From JARRKU01 sp963675565 (GTDB lineage: Bacteria; Desulfobacterota; Desulfobacteria; Desulfobacterales; Desulfosarcinaceae): a stretch of 64,000 nucleotides of DNA. Below the pieces are notes generated by a model that made no database searches, had not been told where the DNA came from, and was given only the letters and a program-made list of their open reading frames with translations. Every line of letters begins with the position of its first letter. The stretch's first letter is position 1. The stretch is taken from assembly GCA_963675565.2 (NCBI GenBank), contig CAXXYD010000004.1:372001-436000 (forward strand). Reading direction: 5' to 3'. Below are positions 46,001-54,242 of this stretch, one piece after another. A program made the translations under genes and the position numbers.

Positions 46001-46102
46001 GTACTGCTCTTTCTCATATTGCATCGGAGATAAATAGCATAGGGTCGAATGAAGCCGGATACTGTTGTAGTAAGTGATGCAGTCCAGGATTTCATTTTCC
46101 CG
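45986..46102 (-). pseudogene. IS3-family transposase (OrfB), C-terminal relic
   Basis: The minus strand reads ILDCITYYNSIRLHSTLCYL then SPMQYEKEQYLKAA and a stop. YYNxxRxHSxLxYLSPxxYE is the conserved C-terminus of IS3/IS150-type OrfB integrases. About 38 codons remain. It overlaps the 3' end of the membrane protein gene before it. Confidence 0.85.
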
Positions 46103-46109
46103 CAACTAC

Positions 46110-46160
46110 TATCAACGGCATTAAGAGCAACGACAAAAAACCGCAGCGCCTTATGCCGGG
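46110..46160 (+). other. attC-like right half
   Basis: CAGCGCCTTATGCCGGGCGTTAT resembles the conserved right end of VCR-type attC sites (CCTTAGGCGGGCGTTA). The left half was removed with the IS3 relic. It stands about 50 bases before the next cassette gene, as expected. Confidence 0.35.
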
Positions 46161-46203
46161 CGTTATTAGAATTTGAGCTATGTGAATCATGAAGGAGGTT
46201 AAC

Positions 46204-46602
46204 ATGAGAGCAACGTTATTTTTGATGATGGCTGTGTTAATGCTCTCAACGTCCAGTTGTGAAAAAGTAAGTGAAAACGCCGTCAAATTATCCGTTGATT
46301 TCACATGGGAAAACATGAATCCGTGTGGATGGGGCAATCCCCAAATTACCTTTAGTGGTGTACCTGATAAAACCAAGTTAATAAGAATCCATATGTACGA
46401 CCATGCATATAAATATGATCATGGAAAAGTAGAATTTCCCTACAAAGGTAATAATACAATTCAAAAAGACAGATTCATGGATATCCTGGGTCCATGCCCG
46501 GCTTGGAGTCCGGGAGAGTATGAAATTACAATTAAAGCAATAGATGAAAATAACATTATCATTGGGATCGGTTCGAAGACCCGTTTCTTCCCGGAAAAAT
46601 AA
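46204..46602 (+). CDS. Small lipoprotein, PEBP-like
   Basis: 132 residues from the ATG at 46204, fixed by AAGGAGGTTAAC. The signal peptide ends in a lipobox LSTSSC (Cys19). The mature part (FTWENMNPCGWGNPQITFSG, then MDILGPCPAWSPGEYEITIK) recalls the phosphatidylethanolamine-binding (PEBP/YbhB) fold, especially GPCPxxxxGEYxxTIxAID. AT-rich cassette-type gene. Probable envelope protein; ligand unknown. Confidence 0.6.
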   Translation: MRATLFLMMAVLMLSTSSCEKVSENAVKLSVDFTWENMNPCGWGNPQITFSGVPDKTKLIRIHMYDHAYKYDHGKVEFPYKGNNTIQKDRFMDILGPCPAWSPGEYEITIKAIDENNIIIGIGSKTRFFPEK

Positions 46603-46617
46603 AATTACATAGTTAGT

Positions 46618-46788
46618 TCCGACTTTGGTCTTCTATCACCGGCGTCAGGCTCTTGTATTAAGCGAGCCTGCACCAAACATCTATCAGGATTAACCAGTTT
46701 GCCAAAGTAATGCTCTTTGACAATCAGCGTGCCACCTGAAGTGGCTTCAGAATATATTTCGAATACCCTTGTCCCGGCGCAGTCAAGA
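46618..46788. repeat. Second copy of the 172-bp IS-associated segment
   Basis: Parallel to 44319-44490. On the minus strand it keeps an open stretch of about 60 codons reading EYLDCAGTRVFEIYSEATSG then GTLIVKEHYFGKLVNPDRCL; copy 1 has stops in this stretch. Family not recognised. The remainder of 46603-47260 (46789-46987 and 47159-47260) holds no gene I can support. Confidence 0.7.
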
Positions 46789-46987
46789 TATTCGGCTCAA
46801 TCGCATGATGCGACTGTCCAGTTAGGGTGCCACTCGGGCAAGGGGGCAGAACACAATCATCATCTGACAAAAAAACCTGTATTTTGGTCAGGAGCTGAAA
46901 AACAACGCCAATCCAGCGGCCTGAGCTTCGGGTGTCAATGTCCCCTCTTTTTGGGCAGTCATGGCTGCATGCGGTCAATAAAGAGGT

Positions 46988-47158
46988 TTAGAGCGCCCGG
47001 CCCAGCTTGTGTGTAAAGATCCCTAACGCTTTGCCTTTATTGTATTTTCGCGTGAGTTTAGACACATGGTATTTGGCCTGTGCTGAGTCTCGGAGCATCA
47101 AAATGGCCGCTTCTTTTATGGCCCATTTAAGGTAATGGTTGCGGATTTTGCCAATAAA
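46988..47158 (-). pseudogene. IS110-family transposase, C-terminal relic
   Basis: The minus strand reads GKIRNHYLKWAIKEAAILML, then TRKYNKGKALGIFTHKLGRA and a stop. GNxYLRWALxEAA...G.KKA...A.KL is the conserved end of the IS110/IS116/IS902 C-terminal domain. It is the part missing from the copy at 44471-45145, so it derives from a related element. Confidence 0.75.
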
Positions 47159-47260
47159 AAATGGTCTCCAGAGATTGACCCGTCTATGGGTTCACAGTTT
47201 ATAGGATGCATTGTCATGGCCATGGCAAAAATATTAACCTACATTTTAAGGAGGCTGATA

Positions 47261-47446
47261 ATGCAAAGCAACGTTAACAAAGAAGACTGGATTGCCATGT
47301 TCCGGGAGGTCGGATTGTCTGATGAGGCAATGAAAAAGTGGCACCACCTGTTCGAAACTCGCCACCCTGAAGGACATAAGGACTTTTTGGCTTGGCTGGG
47401 AATTCCCTCTGATGAAATCAACAAGATCCGCGAGGACAGCCGGTAG
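47261..47446 (+). CDS. Small protein with WxxxFRExGLxDxxMxxWHxxFE motif
   Basis: 61 residues from the ATG at 47261, preceded by AAGGAGGCTGATA. It reads MQSNVNKEDWIAMFREVGLS and continues through MKKWHHLFETRHPEGHKDFL to WLGIPSDEINKIREDSR. This pattern also occurs as a tail on some MerR-type regulators, so it may be a stand-alone regulatory or interaction module. A clean intrinsic terminator follows. No domain name can be given with certainty. Confidence 0.7.
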   Translation: MQSNVNKEDWIAMFREVGLSDEAMKKWHHLFETRHPEGHKDFLAWLGIPSDEINKIREDSR

Positions 47447-47456
47447 TTAAGCTGAG

Positions 47457-47484
47457 ACGGTGGCCGAAATATGGCCACCGTTTT
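47457..47484 (+). terminator. Intrinsic terminator
   Basis: 9-bp perfect stem ACGGTGGCC/GGCCACCGT with loop GAAATAT and a TTTT run, 11 bases after the stop of the 61-residue protein. Confidence 0.85.
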
Positions 47485-47562
47485 ACATTTCAGGGAACAC
47501 AAGTGATCATTATGAAATAGCATTTCATGAGTTGCTTCATATGTTCAGGAAGGAGGTGGACG

Positions 47563-48150
47563 ATGGAAAAGGGAAGGCTATTATATAATGAATACATGAC
47601 CATTGTTGAACAGGCCCCTATTATGATCTGGCGAGCCAATACCTCCACCGAGTGTGATTATTTTAATCAACAGTGGTTGAATTTTACGGGGCGAAGGATT
47701 GAACAGGAGCTTGGTAATGGGTGGGCGGAAGGTGTCTTTTCAGAAGATTTTGATATGTGTCTTGAAATATACCTGTCGTCTTTCAAAAAACGTGAAATTT
47801 TTGAAATGGAATATCGCCTCCTGAGGTATGACGGTGAGTATCGCTGGATATTTGATCGAGGAGTCCCATTCGAGGACGAACAAGGGCGCTTTGGCGGTTA
47901 TATTGGCAGTTGTATCGACATTACAGATAGTGTTGAGGCCAGAAGGTTGGTTTTGAGAGAACACGAATCTGAAATAAAGCGACTGCGCGGCATGCTCCCG
48001 ATATGCTCTTCGTGCAAAAAAATTAGAGACGATAAAGGATATTGGAACCAGATCGAAATTTATATAGAAGACCATTCCGATGCAGAATTTAGTCATGGTA
48101 TTTGTCCTGAATGCATGAAAAAATTGTACCCTGATTTCAAGAGTGATTAA
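47563..48150 (+). CDS. Single PAS-domain protein with CxxC tail, no kinase domain
   Basis: 195 residues from the ATG at 47563 (RBS AAGGAGGTGG). A PAS_3-type fold covers about 8-125 (PIMIWRANTSTECDYFNQQW, EMEYRLLRYDGEYRWIFDRG, GYIGSCIDITD), then a short coiled coil and the tail LPICSSCKKIRDDKGYWNQI with HGICPECMKKLYP, two CxxC pairs likely to bind metal. That tail is a recurrent C-terminus of Desulfobacterota signalling proteins. No histidine kinase, GGDEF or HTH domain is present, so it is a stand-alone sensor or adaptor. Confidence 0.85.
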   Translation: MEKGRLLYNEYMTIVEQAPIMIWRANTSTECDYFNQQWLNFTGRRIEQELGNGWAEGVFSEDFDMCLEIYLSSFKKREIFEMEYRLLRYDGEYRWIFDRGVPFEDEQGRFGGYIGSCIDITDSVEARRLVLREHESEIKRLRGMLPICSSCKKIRDDKGYWNQIEIYIEDHSDAEFSHGICPECMKKLYPDFKSD

Positions 48151-48157
48151 AAGGATA

Positions 48158-48222
48158 GCACAACCTCTTCACTTCACTTGTGCCGGCCCAAAAATCCGGG
48201 CGGCACAGTTCAAACGTTGTGA
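48158..48222 (+). other. attC-like site after the PAS gene
   Basis: Bounded by GCACAAC (48158-48164) and GTTGTGA (48216-48222). Inner arms TTGTGCCGGCCC and GGGCGGCACAG pair, with one extra G left unpaired in the left arm and the loop AAAAATCC. Complementary outer cores, near-palindrome and an extrahelical base are the three hallmarks of attC. Confidence 0.55.
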
Positions 48223-48246
48223 TCAAAATTATTTCAAAGATATAAT

Positions 48247-48903
48247 ATGCTGATAATACGGTTTTTTAAATTGGCTTTTTTCACAATATGTCTTATTTTT
48301 CTATCTCAAGACACATTTTGTGATGAAACTTATTATATAGATGACAGCCCCTTATTTTTATACAAGACTATCAATTGGTGGTACGATTGCCTTCCAAAAG
48401 AATCCAAAAAACTTTGTGGAAAGCCTATTAAATGTTCTAACATCGGCAATGCTCAGGTTGAATACGAGGAACCAAAGAAAAAATTGGAAATTAAAATAAA
48501 GGACGGCTTTGCAGCCATGCTTTTAGCATTCAAAAAATGCACGCAGTGTTATGGCCCTTCATATTTGAATTGCAGATGGCTCGAACAAAGATATTTTAAC
48601 GGCACAACTACAAAAGTTATTATAAACGGTTCATCGACAATCAGTGGTTTCACTTTTAGCAATATAGAAAAAGAGCAAGCTCAACATATTCAAAGTATAG
48701 CCTATGATTTGCAATTCATACTAGAGGGAGTAATTTGTGGCTTGTCCAATAGCCAGATAGCTCTTCATGAGTCATGTAATTTGCTTAAAAGATGCAATGA
48801 AGCGTTTACAGGCCCGAATAAAAAATATCCGATAACTCTTTCAATTATAAAAACAAGTACCAATGAAAAAATTGCAATATTTGATATGATTTGGGAGAAT
48901 TAA
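48247..48903 (+). CDS. Secreted cysteine-containing protein of unknown function
   Basis: 218 residues. N-terminal signal peptide (about 1-25, LAFFTICLIFLSQDTFC, which also could be read as a lipobox-free cleavage site). The mature part has at least nine Cys (for example FKKCTQCYGPSYLNC and LKRCNEAFTG), suggesting disulfides and an extracytoplasmic location. AT-rich. Not recognised. No strong RBS: AAAGATATAAT precedes the ATG. Confidence 0.6.
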   Translation: MLIIRFFKLAFFTICLIFLSQDTFCDETYYIDDSPLFLYKTINWWYDCLPKESKKLCGKPIKCSNIGNAQVEYEEPKKKLEIKIKDGFAAMLLAFKKCTQCYGPSYLNCRWLEQRYFNGTTTKVIINGSSTISGFTFSNIEKEQAQHIQSIAYDLQFILEGVICGLSNSQIALHESCNLLKRCNEAFTGPNKKYPITLSIIKTSTNEKIAIFDMIWEN

Positions 48904-48965
48904 ATCGTAACTATCTGCTGCTCCTGACACGGCTCCGCCGCGCAGGAGAGGGCTCCCGGTTTGCC
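48904..48965 (+). other. Possible attC after the secreted protein gene
   Basis: TCGTAAC (48904-48910), hairpin CTCCTG/CAGGAG around a CGGCTCCGCCG loop, and GTTTGCC (48959-48965). GTTTGCC differs by one base from GTTAGCC, the complement of GGCTAAC that ends the next cassette. Weak but consistent. Confidence 0.3.
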
Positions 48966-49008
48966 TTGTTGCAGTAATTTGAGCAGCGATCTAAGGATTT
49001 TTACAGGC

Positions 49009-49677
49009 ATGGTTTTAACTAAAAAAAGGGATATCGCCCCTCTGATAATGTGGTTCATTTTATTTGCAGGAATAATCGTTCTCTCTTTCATAAGGCTTGA
49101 TCGACTTTCCTACAATTCGAACGAATACCCAACCTATTTGGATATCATATTCATCGGTTTTTATCTTATATGGATGATGATCGAATTACGAGTTACAAAA
49201 AAGGATGTGAATACCGAGGGGAAAAGGACGTATGATTTAATGACATGCCAATTATACGGGGCTGGACAGGCGCTAACGATTCTTACAGCCCTTTGGTTTT
49301 CATCTGTCTGGCGATTTCAGATTACGGCTCATTTTGTTGGCATAAGTATTTTTCTACTTGGTGTCTGTTATCGGTTGTGGGCGATTCGAACCTTGGGGCG
49401 GTTTTATTCTCACAAAGTTCGCATTGTATCCCAACATAAGATTGTGGCTTCCGGTCCATACAGCGTTACAAGGCATCCTGCTTATGCTGGAATGATCATC
49501 GCTAATGCCGGAATATCCATATATTTTTTTAATTGGGTGACCGAATGTGTGTTTATATTCATTTTAATACCAGCGATCATTCTGCGGATTATGATAGAAG
49601 AAAAGACGCTTTTTAAAATAGACGGCTATTCTGAATTTGCCAAGAATCGGAAGAGATTGTTGCCATCAATATGGTAA
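49009..49677 (+). CDS. Isoprenylcysteine carboxyl methyltransferase-like membrane protein
   Basis: 222 residues from the ATG at 49009 (an in-frame ATG at 48961 would start inside the attC-like site). Five hydrophobic spans. The C-terminal motif GPYSVTRHPAYAGMIIANAG with a later IMIEEKTLFKIDGYSEFAKN is the ICMT/PEMT-type SAM-binding pattern (RHPxYxG and EExxLxxxxGxxYxxY). It probably methylates a lipid or small molecule at the membrane. AT-rich cassette gene. Confidence 0.78.
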   Translation: MVLTKKRDIAPLIMWFILFAGIIVLSFIRLDRLSYNSNEYPTYLDIIFIGFYLIWMMIELRVTKKDVNTEGKRTYDLMTCQLYGAGQALTILTALWFSSVWRFQITAHFVGISIFLLGVCYRLWAIRTLGRFYSHKVRIVSQHKIVASGPYSVTRHPAYAGMIIANAGISIYFFNWVTECVFIFILIPAIILRIMIEEKTLFKIDGYSEFAKNRKRLLPSIW

Positions 49678-50051
49678 TAAATTGAATATGTTTGTTGGCT
49701 AACAACAAATCGCTTCACTGAATTTTCACTCCGCTGCGCTCCTTGAAAACCAGGGCGTAAGTGGGGGATGAATGGGGCCAAACCTTGATCTGTGATTAAC
49801 CGTTGGTTTTAAATCAATAATCGAGGTTTGTCCCCCGATATTCCCCTCAAACAGGGCGACATAATTTTGCAGGAGCTATACAGAAGCTTGCCAAAGCTGC
49901 TATAATAATGGCATTTATAACCTTTGTAGGATCGTGGATATTTGTTCACCATCTATAGATAAAGTATAGTAACCAAACGGCAGCTGCAGACCGCGAAAAT
50001 CTGCTGCGGCTGTAGAGCCTTAGCGTCAGACTCACTTAAAGGTGCAAAAAC
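49678..50051. other. Gap of 374 bp with two attC-like structures and no gene
   Basis: GGCTAAC (49697-49703) followed by CGCTTCACTG and the loop TCCGCTGCGCTCC forms the left part of an attC; the right core is degenerate (GGGCGTAAG near 49753). A second structure near 49975-50033 pairs GCAGCTGCAGA with TCTGCTGCGGCTG around a CGCGAAAA loop and ends in GCCTTAGCGTC, like the right end of VCR-type attC. The sequence between is AT-rich with no convincing frame, perhaps a decayed cassette. Confidence 0.4.
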
Positions 50052-50489
50052 ATGAAATTCAGAAAGCTCATCTTTTTATCTGTTTTTGTGTTGATTTGCC
50101 CTTGCGCCGTATTGCAGGCTTCGGATTCGGATCTTACTCCACTCCCTGGGAGCCCTTTACGAAAGCTGGTTCTCGATGCCCTACGCAACGAGGTAAAACG
50201 TATCCACGGATCGGATGTGGTTTTCGTTGTCAAGCATCTGAGGGTTAAAGATGGTTGGGCGTGGGTTCACACACTACCCCAGTCACCCGATGGATTGAAT
50301 CGATATGAAGATATTTCGGCTTTTTTACGGTTTCGCAACGACTCGTGGAGGGTTGTAGAAATCCCATGTAGTGAGGAGGAAAACCCAGGTTGCCTCAATG
50401 GGCCAGAGTACTTCAAAAGACTCGAAACGCGGTACCCAACTGTTGCTGTTGAGATATTTCCGGATTGGGCTCATGACGCAAGAGAATGA
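50052..50489 (+). CDS. Secreted protein of unknown function
   Basis: 145 residues with a signal peptide (about 1-23, ending LQAS). The mature domain reads SPLRKLVLDALRNEVKRIHG, FVVKHLRVKDGWAWVHTLPQ, and SWRVVEIPCSEEENPGC. It looks like a compact alpha-beta periplasmic domain with one likely disulfide. I do not know a named family; similar small exported proteins are frequent as orphan genes. Confidence 0.65.
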   Translation: MKFRKLIFLSVFVLICPCAVLQASDSDLTPLPGSPLRKLVLDALRNEVKRIHGSDVVFVVKHLRVKDGWAWVHTLPQSPDGLNRYEDISAFLRFRNDSWRVVEIPCSEEENPGCLNGPEYFKRLETRYPTVAVEIFPDWAHDARE

Positions 50490-50532
50490 TATAGGTTACT
50501 GATAAATACTATACTACCAGGAGGGATGAAGG

Positions 50533-51753
50533 ATGGGTAAGAAACTGATTTTCATATCGCTTATGATTCTTTTTCAATTTTACAACTTCGGATTTCATTC
50601 TGATGCAAACGCAGCGGATACTTCTCTGGTCTCTTTCTCCTCCGGAGCATTACTTGTGGAGAAACCCCCAGGATACGACTTTGCGTGGGATATTATTTGG
50701 ATTATGGATGAAAATCCAAAAACCGGCTGGTGTTGTCCCAAAGGAAAGATCTCGAATAATGTTTGCGTTATTGAACTTGCCGAAAAAAGCGTATTTGAAC
50801 GTGTTGAATTTGACACGGGATTTATAGACGGCATAAAGCGTGGTGCACAAGACATCGATATTGAACTTTCTAATGATGGCCCCTCAAAAGGGTTTACAAA
50901 AATCCTGAGCACGTCACTGGTTGACAAAAAGGACAATCAAAGTTTTTCCGTGACAGTTGAGACATCCGGCAAATGGCTTCGATTGACCATTAAAAACAAT
51001 CACGGCTCAAACGATTATACGGAACTCATGGATTTTCGCGCTTTCGGAAAACAATTGACAAAGACACAGCTGCCCGATGTCTCCGGAACGTACAAAACCA
51101 ATTTTAATGATTTTCATCTCCGACAACAAGGGGCCTCAGTTACCGGTTGTTATGAATATAAACAAGGCCTATTAAACGGAGGTCTAGAAAATAATATCAT
51201 GAGATTGACCTGGAAACAAACAAAAGGGCAAGGTCCGGCCGTCATGATATTCAATTCAAAGGGGGACAATTTTTTTGGTCTTTGGTGGTACGAAGGGAAG
51301 GAAAATGAAAGGGGAAGTATATGGAACGGACAGAAAAAATCCCAAGATGTCGGTGGCTGCCCGCATTGGGCAGGCGGGGTTCAGGGGCAAATAACCAAAG
51401 AGCTTTTAGAAACCGGAAGGGTAAGGCTTTACGGGATTAATTTTGATGTTGATTCAGATATTATTCGGGATGAATCCAAGCCGACACTGGACAAAATCGT
51501 TGCCATGCTCCAGTCTGAAAAGGCCATGCAGTTGATTATTGAAGGACACACCGATTCAGACGGTCAGCCCCAACACAATCAAATACTTTCGGAGCAACGG
51601 GCGGAATCAGTGAAGGCATATCTGGTTTCCGCAGCCATCTCTTCCTCTCGACTTTTTACAAAAGGCTATGGCGAATCAAAACCAGTCGCTCCGAATACAA
51701 ACGCCACAGGAAAAGCCCAGAATCGGCGTGTGGAATTGGTGGTTAAAGAGTAG
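50533..51753 (+). CDS. OmpA-family protein with N-terminal discoidin-like domain
   Basis: 406 residues; signal peptide about 1-28 (ending ANAA). Residues about 35-175 resemble an F5/8 type C (discoidin) jelly-roll: FERVEFDTGFIDGIKRGAQD and SGKWLRLTIKNNHG. The OmpA-like peptidoglycan-binding domain spans about 290-405: YGINFDVDSDIIRDESKPTL, IIEGHTDSDGQPQHNQILSE, QRAESVKAYLV and YGESKPVAPN. It probably links the outer envelope to peptidoglycan and may bind a glycan. RBS AGGAGGGATGAAGG. Last complete gene of island 1. Confidence 0.85.
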   Translation: MGKKLIFISLMILFQFYNFGFHSDANAADTSLVSFSSGALLVEKPPGYDFAWDIIWIMDENPKTGWCCPKGKISNNVCVIELAEKSVFERVEFDTGFIDGIKRGAQDIDIELSNDGPSKGFTKILSTSLVDKKDNQSFSVTVETSGKWLRLTIKNNHGSNDYTELMDFRAFGKQLTKTQLPDVSGTYKTNFNDFHLRQQGASVTGCYEYKQGLLNGGLENNIMRLTWKQTKGQGPAVMIFNSKGDNFFGLWWYEGKENERGSIWNGQKKSQDVGGCPHWAGGVQGQITKELLETGRVRLYGINFDVDSDIIRDESKPTLDKIVAMLQSEKAMQLIIEGHTDSDGQPQHNQILSEQRAESVKAYLVSAAISSSRLFTKGYGESKPVAPNTNATGKAQNRRVELVVKE

Positions 51754-51757
51754 CAAA

Positions 51758-51964
51758 GTGACAGGAGAGATGGATTTTCTGATTTGTGCAGCGGCCAATA
51801 GAATCGACATCCCCATCTTTACCAATGATAAAGATTTTGCATATTACCAAAATATAATATCATCAACCTTTTTAATATTGAAGGCTGGCAAATCATTGAT
51901 GCTTCCTATACCCTGCCGCCTTGATCCTGATCCAGTACGATCAATCAACGGCCGTTGGGTCTGA
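51758..51964 (+). pseudogene. VapC-type PIN-domain toxin, C-terminal relic
   Basis: Just after the OmpA-family stop the frame reads VTGEMDFLICAAANRIDIPI then FTNDKDFAYYQNII. The DxxIxAxAxxxxxxxxTxDxDF pattern is the C-terminus of PIN ribonucleases of toxin-antitoxin pairs, here with the third and fourth Asp. The N-terminal two thirds are missing and no antitoxin is visible. The frame then runs out into unrelated sequence. It sits at the right boundary of island 1. Confidence 0.7.
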
Positions 51965-51994
51965 CCCCGTCGACTTGTGATAGAGGAAACAGCC

Positions 51995-53299
51995 ATGCAG
52001 ATATCTCTCCCCGATGGCCAGAGCATCACCGTGGAAAAATTCATCGACGTTTTCGACCCGCGCCGCATCGGCCGGTTGATCGATGCATTGGCCGCATACG
52101 GCCGGCGCAACAGGGGCGGCGGTGTAAGCCGCGTAGCCTTCTCCGACGAAGATCGGCGGGCCAGAAACCATTATCTTCAGCATCTGAAAAATGAACTGGA
52201 TGTCGACATCCATATCGATGCCCTGGGCAACCTGCTGGCCAGGCGCCGGGGCAGCCGGCCGCACTGGCCGGCGCTTCTGACCGGGTCCCATCTGGACACC
52301 GTGCCCAACGGCGGCGCTTTTGACGGAACGGCCGGCGTCGCTACCGGCGTCGAGGCTTTCCGCGTACTGGACAGCATGGGAATCCGCACCCGGCATCCTC
52401 TGGAGTTGATTGTCTTTACCGCCGAAGAACCCAATCCTTCCGGCATCTCCACCTTCGGCAGCAGGGGACTGACCGGCAAGCTGAACCCGGCCGACCTGGA
52501 CGGTTCAAGGCATCCGTCCGGCTTTCCGTTGGAACAGGCCTTGAAGAAGATCGGCGGGGATATGGATAAAATCGCCGCGGCTGTGCGCAGCCCAAGCAGC
52601 GTCGCCGCGTTTGTCGAACTGCACATTGAGCAGATGCCCACACTGGAAAAGGAGGCCAAACAGATCGGCATCGTGTCGGGCATCACCGGATTGCACCGCT
52701 ATCGGATCACGCTCCGGGGCATCCCGGCTCACGCAGGAACCACGCCCATGGACAGCCGCCGGGATGCTTTATGCGGAGCAGCGGAAATGGTGCTGGCCGT
52801 GGAAGCCGCTGCAAGAGCGGAAACCGCGCCTGCGGTGGCCACCATCGGCCGCCTGCACCTCACCCCCGACGCCACCAATGTCGTTCCGGAAAATGTCTGT
52901 ATGGATGCCGAAATTCGAAGTTTCGACCCGGCCGGCATTGAGCACATTCGACAGGCCATTGAAACCTGCGGAGCGCAATTGGAGCGCCGCCGCGGATTGC
53001 ACGTCGGCATTGAACCGGCGTATGCCGCAGCGCCGCAGGTTTTTTCCCAAACCGTTCCCCAGGCCATCGGCAAGGCCGCCGAAACGCTGGGCTTTTCAAA
53101 CCGGCCCATCATCAGCATGGCCGGACATGACGCCGCCCACATGGGCGTACTGGCCGACAGCGGCATGATATTTATTCCCTGCAGGGCCGGATTGAGCCAC
53201 TGCCCCGAAGAGTGGGCCAGCCCCCGGGACCTTCTCCGCGGCGCACAATGTCTGCTCCTGACGCTTCTGAATCTAGATCTGCAGGAGCCCGGGCAGTGA
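51995..53299 (+). CDS. N-carbamoyl-L-amino-acid hydrolase / allantoate amidohydrolase type M20 enzyme
   Basis: 434 residues from the ATG at 51995 (RBS AGAGGAAAC); a GTG at 51977 is also in frame. M20 motifs: TGSHLDTVPNGGAFDGTAGV (His and bridging Asp), FTAEEPNPSG (catalytic Glu pair), VELHIEQMPTLEKE, PAHAGTTPMDSRRDAL (dimerisation lid) and MAGHDAAHMG. The subfamily hydrolyses ureido or carbamoyl groups from amino acids in the cytoplasm with two metal ions. It adjoins a GntR regulator, another M20 enzyme and a dipeptide transporter, suggesting use of modified amino acids or dipeptides taken up from outside. Confidence 0.88.
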   Translation: MQISLPDGQSITVEKFIDVFDPRRIGRLIDALAAYGRRNRGGGVSRVAFSDEDRRARNHYLQHLKNELDVDIHIDALGNLLARRRGSRPHWPALLTGSHLDTVPNGGAFDGTAGVATGVEAFRVLDSMGIRTRHPLELIVFTAEEPNPSGISTFGSRGLTGKLNPADLDGSRHPSGFPLEQALKKIGGDMDKIAAAVRSPSSVAAFVELHIEQMPTLEKEAKQIGIVSGITGLHRYRITLRGIPAHAGTTPMDSRRDALCGAAEMVLAVEAAARAETAPAVATIGRLHLTPDATNVVPENVCMDAEIRSFDPAGIEHIRQAIETCGAQLERRRGLHVGIEPAYAAAPQVFSQTVPQAIGKAAETLGFSNRPIISMAGHDAAHMGVLADSGMIFIPCRAGLSHCPEEWASPRDLLRGAQCLLLTLLNLDLQEPGQ

Positions 53300-53492
53300 A
53301 AAAGCCGGGTTTGGAGGGCCAGGCGGTGGTCTGTTCCTGCAAGGGGGTAGAGCTGTCAGGCCCAAGTGATCTATAGTTTCCAGTGAGCTAAAGTAATCTA
53401 CAGTTGGGGTTCGCGCTGCGCGCGGGCCTGGTCTTATAAATGGCAGGATTCCTTAACTCGTAACTCGAAACTCAAAACTGATCCTCAGCGCC
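53300..53492 (+). repeat. Interspersed repeat, one near-complete unit
   Basis: In the convergent gap between the hydrolase and the gntR gene. GCCGGGTTTGGAGGGCC end, GGGGGTAGAGCTGTC, AGTGATCTATAGTT and AGTAATCTACAGTT around TCCAGTGAGCTAA, GGTTCGCGCTGCGCGCGGGC, then 7-bp AACTCGn steps to AACTGATC. The right outer end is missing. Confidence 0.85.
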
Positions 53493-53494
53493 CG

Positions 53495-54151
53495 CTACAA
53501 CTCCCATTCCTTGAGCACCAGCATCTCCTCGATGTGGCCGCGCACCAGCCGTTCCACCTGGCCGGGCGCCTCCTGCGGGTTGCACAACGCCGATAAAATG
53601 CGCTGGTGGATGTCGAGGCTCTGCTGGCAATAGGCAGGCGTGTGGGGATAGAAATAGCGCAGCATGGTGCCGCGCAGGCGCAAATCCATAATCATGTCGA
53701 TGAGCAGTTGATTCCCGCTGGCCTGGATGTAGACGCCGTGAAACCGTCCGTGGTGTTCCAGGAAAAGCTCGACATCACTGGTCCGGGCGGCCGCTTCCAT
53801 GGCCCGCAACTCGGCGGCCAGCGCTTTTCCCGAATCCCTGCGCATGTGGCCGTGGGCCTGCCGGGCGGCCAGCCCCTCCAGCACCGCCAGAACCGGATAG
53901 TGCTCATTGATGTCTTTGCGGGTGATCTTCTTGACGAACGTCCCCCGGCGGGCCCTGATTTCCACCAGTCCTCTTTTTTCCAGATCACGGAAAGCCTCTC
54001 GCACAGGCGATCGACTGACGCCGAAATGCTTCTGCAGTTCCGTTTCCACCAACCGGTCGCCGCCCCGCAAGGTGCGATCCAGAATGGCCTTGATCAGGGT
54101 TTGGGATATTCGATGGGGCAGCCCGGCCCCATCGAGGTCTATGGTATCCAT
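53495..54151 (-). CDS. GntR/FadR-subfamily (FCD) transcriptional regulator
   Basis: 218 residues from the ATG at 54151, chosen for GGAGAGGAAAC just upstream (a longer frame starts at 54217). N-terminal winged HTH: LQKHFGVSRSPVREAFRDLE and RGLVEIRARRGTFV. C-terminal helical FCD domain (about 85-215) with the metal-ligand pattern HHGRFHGVYIQASGN and DIHQRILSAL. Likely senses a substrate or product of the flanking hydrolases and represses the divergent M20/dpp operon and itself. Confidence 0.93.
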   Translation of the reverse strand: MDTIDLDGAGLPHRISQTLIKAILDRTLRGGDRLVETELQKHFGVSRSPVREAFRDLEKRGLVEIRARRGTFVKKITRKDINEHYPVLAVLEGLAARQAHGHMRRDSGKALAAELRAMEAAARTSDVELFLEHHGRFHGVYIQASGNQLLIDMIMDLRLRGTMLRYFYPHTPAYCQQSLDIHQRILSALCNPQEAPGQVERLVRGHIEEMLVLKEWEL

Positions 54152-54242
54152 TGTTTCCTCTCCGCCCGTCGTACGCCGAAGGTTCAAATCCGCTGCAGCG
54201 GCTTCCGGTTGTCCCACCTGTTAATCAAAAACGATTTGAATT

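Noticed and set aside
46724..46978. 84-codon minus-strand frame containing LTAPGQG
   Set aside because: It crosses the boundary of the shared 172-bp segment; the LTAPG similarity to IS110 is limited to the 14-mer repeat.
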